From Hypoxylon rubiginosum (lineage: Eukaryota; Ascomycota; Sordariomycetes; Xylariales; Hypoxylaceae), in NCBI GenBank assembly GCA_902806565.1, contig CADCXA010000021.1, forward strand, positions 1 to 64,000: 64,000 nucleotides of DNA, read 5' to 3'. The notes beneath the pieces are model-generated. The model was not told the origin of the DNA. It ran no database searches and was given only the letters and a program-made list of their open reading frames with translations. Each line of letters opens with the position of its first letter. The stretch's first letter is position 1. Positions 60,015 through 64,000 of the stretch are shown in pieces. The position numbers and the translations under genes were made by a program.

Positions 60015-60390
60015 ATGCAATAGTTTTACCCTCATTCTTACGCTTGTAACACATGCAATATTAAAGGTTTTTATTTCGCTTTTGGGAATATAAACACCTA
60101 CCTAGGAGGTAGCTACGAAAGGACCTCGGGAGCAGCAAGCAAAGGGTGCTCAATTTGCCCGCTCCTAACCTGGCCGAGAGCTTCGGGACGAAGGTAAAAA
60201 GAAAAGACTACGGGCCAATTATTGAATATACCTATCTGATTAAAACACTGAGTTTCAATACTAGAACTACTATGAACCCAGGCCTTGTCGTTTCTGGTTT
60301 ACTGGCTATTTTAGCACCAATTTGCTTTCCACTCTTGAGTTTTCGTCTAACCCCGTCTCTTGTCACGAATCCAACTCTGAGATAAGGAAA
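60015..60390 (+). pseudogene. Decayed 5' part of a second HET gene
   Basis: The sequence follows exon 1 of the intact HET gene (55385 to about 55720): an ATG, then G-T-A-A-C-A-C-A-T-G-C matching its T-C-N-T-C region, then GCAAAGGGTGCT matching its S-K-G-C region (60130-60145), then TTTCTGGTTTACTGGCTATT matching 55661-55680. In-frame stops and indels break the frame. The HET domain proper is absent, and the next recognisable HET sequence is the 3' end at 62.83 kb. Confidence 0.75.
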
Positions 60391-60660
60391 TAACTAAGTT
60401 TTTGCGCAGAATGCTGCGGACCTAAAGGGATACTAAGCTCCTGGTATATAAAAGAGGCCGGGACAAAGTGACCTAGGAACGAAGGGGCTTATCTGCCATA
60501 CTATCCCCTTCCTCGTACCAAGAGACCTGCAATCCTACCCAAGTAGTAAGAGTGAAGAGCCTGGCATGTATTATAATGGTCAACCAAAATATCATCCCTT
60601 TACCTAGGTTATGATGTACGATCTAACAACCACATCAAATTAGAGCGAATCGCATTTAGC

Positions 60661-62613
60661 ATGCAACTGGACGATATGGGCGAACCCGCTAGCGCTCACT
60701 TCAGCCCCCGCCTCCATCATCAGAATCCTCAGATCCAACGGGATGACGATGCCAACAGTTATGGCGACGATCCGTCTCGCCGCCACCAGCGGGAAGAATC
60801 GCCAGCCCAAGTGCTGAGGGCGCAGACCTACCCTCGTAATCGTCTAAGTCAGTCGGTCGAGAAACTAGCCTCTCAACGTAATCAGACCATCGTATCTGGG
60901 ACAGACGATTATTCTCCTCTGGAGCCATGTTCTTTTGACCAGCGACGCGAGAGCAACTATGGGCAGCCGCTAGTCCGGGCGGCCAACCATAACAGACTCC
61001 CACACGTGTGGAAACAGAGTTCTTGCGTCCCCGCCATCAAGGAAAGGGCCCAAAAACTTGCGAGCAAAATCGAAATTCCGTACCCGAGTAATAAAGTTCG
61101 CCGTGCTCCACCCCCTAGCATGCCGGATCAATCACTTGCCCAGCCCTACCAGGTGGTGGAAGGTGACGACTACGGCCAGCGCTTTCGTGAGCGCTCAAAA
61201 TCTCGCCCACAATGTAGCTCGATGCATGCTCTGTACGAAAATGAGCTAGACTACAACGGACGGCCCCGATTTGAGGACGAGGGATTTTTTGAGCAGATAA
61301 TGACGCCGCCATTGAATCGCGGGCTCCGGGCAGGGATGAGCGACATCATTCACGACATAGGCGACACGAATGTTCCCTGGGATAAAAGCACGGTGCATTT
61401 CGAAGTCGAAAGGCAAATGGCCGCGATGAGGAGAGAAGAGACGAAACAGCGGGAGGCTGAGAGAAGAATCAGAATACGAAAAGAGGTGCGGAAGGACATT
61501 AAAGCTGAAAATAGAATGGCCACCCAGGCGAGGGAGGTTGAGATGATGCGAAATGAAGAGTTAGCAAAATTAATCCAAGAGAAAGTAGACCAGGGTGTTG
61601 ATGAGATCATGATGTTAATAAAAGGAAAAATTCAGCGAGAGCTCGAAACAGAGAAGCAGACAGATACAGGAAAGCATACTGGGCGAGAGGCAGGGAGACG
61701 AGAGGCAGGCAAGCAAAAAGCTGCCGCACGGCCCGTGCAACGATTGCCCGGGGACGGCGAATCGTTGCCGCGGCGACCGCCCGACGTACCAGAACCGCCC
61801 AACGTATATGCTAAAACCGAGAGTGGGAGACATACGATGATAGCTGCCTCAAGCAGCGAAATGCGCCGTCTCTGGCGGCTAGAACAGGAGGAGCGGAGCC
61901 GGGAGCGCAAGGAGCGTAAGACGTTACGAATAATATGGGAGGAGTTGGGCGTTCCTATCGTTGAGATTGGAGCCACATACGGGTCTGACGGGTATGCCCC
62001 ACCGCCCATGCCGCCCCCGTCCGTCCCGTCGCCCCTATTCCATCAATATGATTTTCCCCGTCCCTCTAGAACAAGTGGCAGTGTCTTCAAGTCGACATAC
62101 CGTCAGGCTAGTTCGGACCCGGAATCATCCTCTTCGGAGTCCGAGTCCGGCGACGTGACGTGTACACCTCGCAAGTACATGCAGGCCAGGAGACGGACTC
62201 GATCGAGGGGACGATCACTGCGACGTAGCATCAGCAAGTCCCAACATGGGATGGAGTTGCCCTCGCCGCACGAACCTCCCACCCAGCGGGGCGAGGACGT
62301 CTCCGCTCAGAACGACAAAAGTATGCTATTATCAGAGACGCAGCTGCTATTAAAGGCAGAGCCAGGACCCGGGAAAACTACTGCGAAAGCTGAGCAGGAC
62401 AAGTGCGAGGGGATTGTTTTAGGAGAATCAACAGAAAATGATGTGAATGACATCACAGAGGTCTATGCATTATTTGGAGATCACATTGCGACATTCTTTG
62501 CTAAGATTGTTGCGGTTGTGCCACTAAGATTATTGTTTAATGTTGCTCTGATGGGAATTAGTTTGAGGGTAGGGGTTGTCCTGGGCGGACTTCTGTCGAC
62601 CGGCACCAAGTAA
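60661..62613 (+). CDS. Coiled-coil protein of unknown function (650 aa)
   Basis: One intronless frame with no family I recognise. Residues 1-245 are polar and disordered-looking (Gln, Arg, Asp, Pro). About 250-350 is a strongly charged Arg/Lys/Glu helix with heptad-like spacing, probably a coiled coil. About 350-470 is Arg/Glu-rich, with Y-A-P-P-P-M-P-P-P-S-V-P-S-P. A Ser/Glu patch (S-S-S-S-E-S-E-S) and an R-R-R-T-R-S-R-G-R-S-L-R-R basic patch, possibly a nuclear signal or RS-like region, follow. The last 50 residues are hydrophobic (V-V-P-L-R-L-L-F-N-V-A-L-M-G-I), a possible tail anchor. It sits between the two remnants of a decayed HET copy. It may be lineage-specific. Confidence 0.6.
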   Translation: MQLDDMGEPASAHFSPRLHHQNPQIQRDDDANSYGDDPSRRHQREESPAQVLRAQTYPRNRLSQSVEKLASQRNQTIVSGTDDYSPLEPCSFDQRRESNYGQPLVRAANHNRLPHVWKQSSCVPAIKERAQKLASKIEIPYPSNKVRRAPPPSMPDQSLAQPYQVVEGDDYGQRFRERSKSRPQCSSMHALYENELDYNGRPRFEDEGFFEQIMTPPLNRGLRAGMSDIIHDIGDTNVPWDKSTVHFEVERQMAAMRREETKQREAERRIRIRKEVRKDIKAENRMATQAREVEMMRNEELAKLIQEKVDQGVDEIMMLIKGKIQRELETEKQTDTGKHTGREAGRREAGKQKAAARPVQRLPGDGESLPRRPPDVPEPPNVYAKTESGRHTMIAASSSEMRRLWRLEQEERSRERKERKTLRIIWEELGVPIVEIGATYGSDGYAPPPMPPPSVPSPLFHQYDFPRPSRTSGSVFKSTYRQASSDPESSSSESESGDVTCTPRKYMQARRRTRSRGRSLRRSISKSQHGMELPSPHEPPTQRGEDVSAQNDKSMLLSETQLLLKAEPGPGKTTAKAEQDKCEGIVLGESTENDVNDITEVYALFGDHIATFFAKIVAVVPLRLLFNVALMGISLRVGVVLGGLLSTGTK

Positions 62614-62830
62614 ATATTAATGCATACCTAGGTACCTACATAATTAAAAGGCGTAAGGGTGGGTAGAATATTTTTTACAGCAATTAAATTACTACCTAGG
62701 TAGCATATATCTCGGCTTGCTTCCGTCTTATCGCAGCCTACCGGGTGAAGTCTTCCAAGCGCGCGCGTACCAATATGCGACTGAGCTTCTTTCGATGTTT
62801 TAGGGAAATGCATTCAGGTCCACCCTATGA

Positions 62831-63047
62831 AGAGACTTTTCGGAAAGGAAATTAATCAGCGATATCGCGCTGCAGTCGCCCAAAATATCGCTCATTGCAT
62901 CAGGTCTTGGCCGCCTCGGTACTCTAGGTAGCTGTATTGTACAGGAGTTTACAGGAGTTCAGCTGCTACAGTTCCGGGCTCTCAGAAGCCCCGTGTTAGT
63001 TGCATAACGCCCAAACCTGTGAGGGGAACCTCTTTATTTTCAATCTT
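62831..63047 (+). pseudogene. Decayed 3' end of a second HET gene
   Basis: GGAAAGGAAATTAATCAGCG and ATATCGCGCTGCAGTC match the last codons of the intact HET gene (57555-57590). The match continues through the 3' flank (AGTTCAGCTGC, CAGTT-C-GGGC, GCCCAAAC). This is the other end of the copy whose start is at 60.0 kb. TACCTAGGTA motifs lie just upstream (62626-62635, 62693-62702). Confidence 0.8.
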
Positions 63048-63128
63048 TAGTATTTTTTCTCTCACCTATTTTCTCACGCTTTTTCTTTATTGCGAGCAAA
63101 TTAAAATATCCAGCGTACATATACCGCT

Positions 63129-64000
63129 ATGTCGTACTTTTTTTTCTCGTCGCAACACGTCTTTTTCGTCTTAGTTGTTTGCGGCTATTGTTCCAGCATC
63201 CCATTCTTCACGTCTCGACTGGAGCTTGGCCCTGGTACCCCATACTGGGCATCAACAGTGCTTTCCCTCGTCTTTAGTGCACTTAGTTGGATATCGTTTC
63301 GGTTCTGGACATGGCGACGCAACTCTACAATTCTCAAATGGATATGCCCAATATCCGCTCTAGGGCTTGGTTTAAATGTTATTATCTCGCTACCGTATGC
63401 AATTCGGATTGAAGAGTCACCAAACAATAAGCTGTTGAGGGTACTTCCGTTACTTTTTGGTAGCCTTTCAACTACTTTTATGGTTATTGGGTGGCTCTGT
63501 TTGGTTCGATTACTCCCCCTTGACGATCCCGTCAATCTATCAACCCCTCGCAAATGACCGAAATCAAGGGGAGGATTATGATTCAATTCCTTCAACCGAT
63601 ACCTTTGCGGGCAGATGCGCAACCCTTTTTAGCGCTCAGCTACTGTCATCACAGGTAGCGAGAGAAGACCAAAATGAGCGGATCCAGCCGATATCGAACA
63701 CTACACATCCTGAAGGCACGGCTTCAGTAGGCAGTGTTACACAATTCAGCCCTGCCTTGATTTTCTGGACAAAAGGGCTGAACCCCCTTCGAGCTCTCAT
63801 CGTAGCGCTGCCATTCATTTTGATGTGGTCGGGAGTTAATATGGCCTACCAGATAAGCAGTTACTGTGGGACTGGAGGCAGCAGCGAGATAGGTAGAAGG
63901 TAAGCATGTCTGCCTAGTATAGAACGTCCTAAATCCAATGCTACGAACCTGCGACACTGCTATCAGCGTCTGGATCTTACTTTTCAACCCCTGTTACTAT
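63129..64000 (+). CDS. Multi-pass membrane protein, partial at window end
   Basis: From M-S-Y-F-F-F-S-S-Q the first frame runs to 63557 with three or four hydrophobic segments (about residues 8-28, 40-60, 70-90, 105-127). A second frame, shifted by one, continues as E-D-Y-D-S-I-P-S-T-D-T-F and ends in another hydrophobic segment, R-A-L-I-V-A-L-P-F-I-L-M-W. A 109-bp intron, 63460-63568 (GTAGCC...CAAG), joins them in phase but would remove one hydrophobic segment. A one-base indel is the alternative. A further intron, 63900-63966 (GTAAGC...TCAG), leads into S-V-W-I-L-L-F-N-P-C-Y-Y at the window edge. The family is not recognised, and the gene continues beyond 64000. Confidence 0.5.

Noticed and set aside
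60146..60385. 79-codon frame with a signal-peptide-like stretch
   Set aside because: It falls within the decayed HET exon 1 and in a different register, so it is a relic rather than a secreted peptide.

Overview
The window is nuclear DNA from a filamentous ascomycete (Pezizomycotina, probably Sordariomycetes or a close relative). The reasons are short GT-AG introns of about 60-240 bp, typical fungal families (Zn2Cys6 regulator, HET, F-box, DUF3176, DUF1989, Dabb, PLAC8), and a long block of almost pure A+T that looks like the product of repeat-induced point mutation (RIP). I recognise families, not the species. All introns were placed by eye from splice sites and reading phase.

Layout. (1) 1-19795: a gene-free A+T block. 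It holds a RIP-degraded Ty3/gypsy-type LTR element (2570-14777; two 281-bp LTRs; an RNase H relic near 8.6-9.0 kb still readable in one frame), two smaller direct-repeat pairs and a 13-bp minisatellite. (2) 19796-20340: an abrupt switch to balanced or GC-rich DNA inside a 545-bp element with 10-bp terminal inverted repeats and a strong hairpin. (3) 21-31.6 kb: a D-2-hydroxyacid dehydrogenase, an EF1Bgamma-class GST, two F-box genes, a truncated F-box gene and a DUF3176 membrane protein. (4) 31.7-50.5 kb: a run of metabolic genes that looks like a catabolic or detoxification cluster: Baeyer-Villiger monooxygenase, a DUF1989-polysaccharide-deacetylase fusion, P450, Dabb protein, serine beta-lactamase-like hydrolase, M20 N-carbamoyl/allantoate-type amidohydrolase, Zn2Cys6 regulator, APC permease and SDR. 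(5) 51.7-64 kb: a multi-pass membrane protein, a DUF985 cupin, a HET gene, a PLAC8 protein, a coiled-coil protein of unknown function and a membrane protein cut by the window end. A decayed second copy of the HET gene is split around the coiled-coil gene.

How the genes may work together (inference). In region 4 the fusion protein (deiminase-like plus imidase/allantoinase-like) and the M20 enzyme would open and strip a cyclic imide, ureide or guanidino compound. The BVMO, P450 and SDR would oxidise or reduce a carbon skeleton, and the serine hydrolase would open an ester, lactone or lactam. The permease imports and the Zn2Cys6 protein regulates. Three divergent promoters in this run share the exact 9-mer ATCGGCCAA and several GGCCGAT variants, which fits one regulator. 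Substrate and co-regulation are untested.
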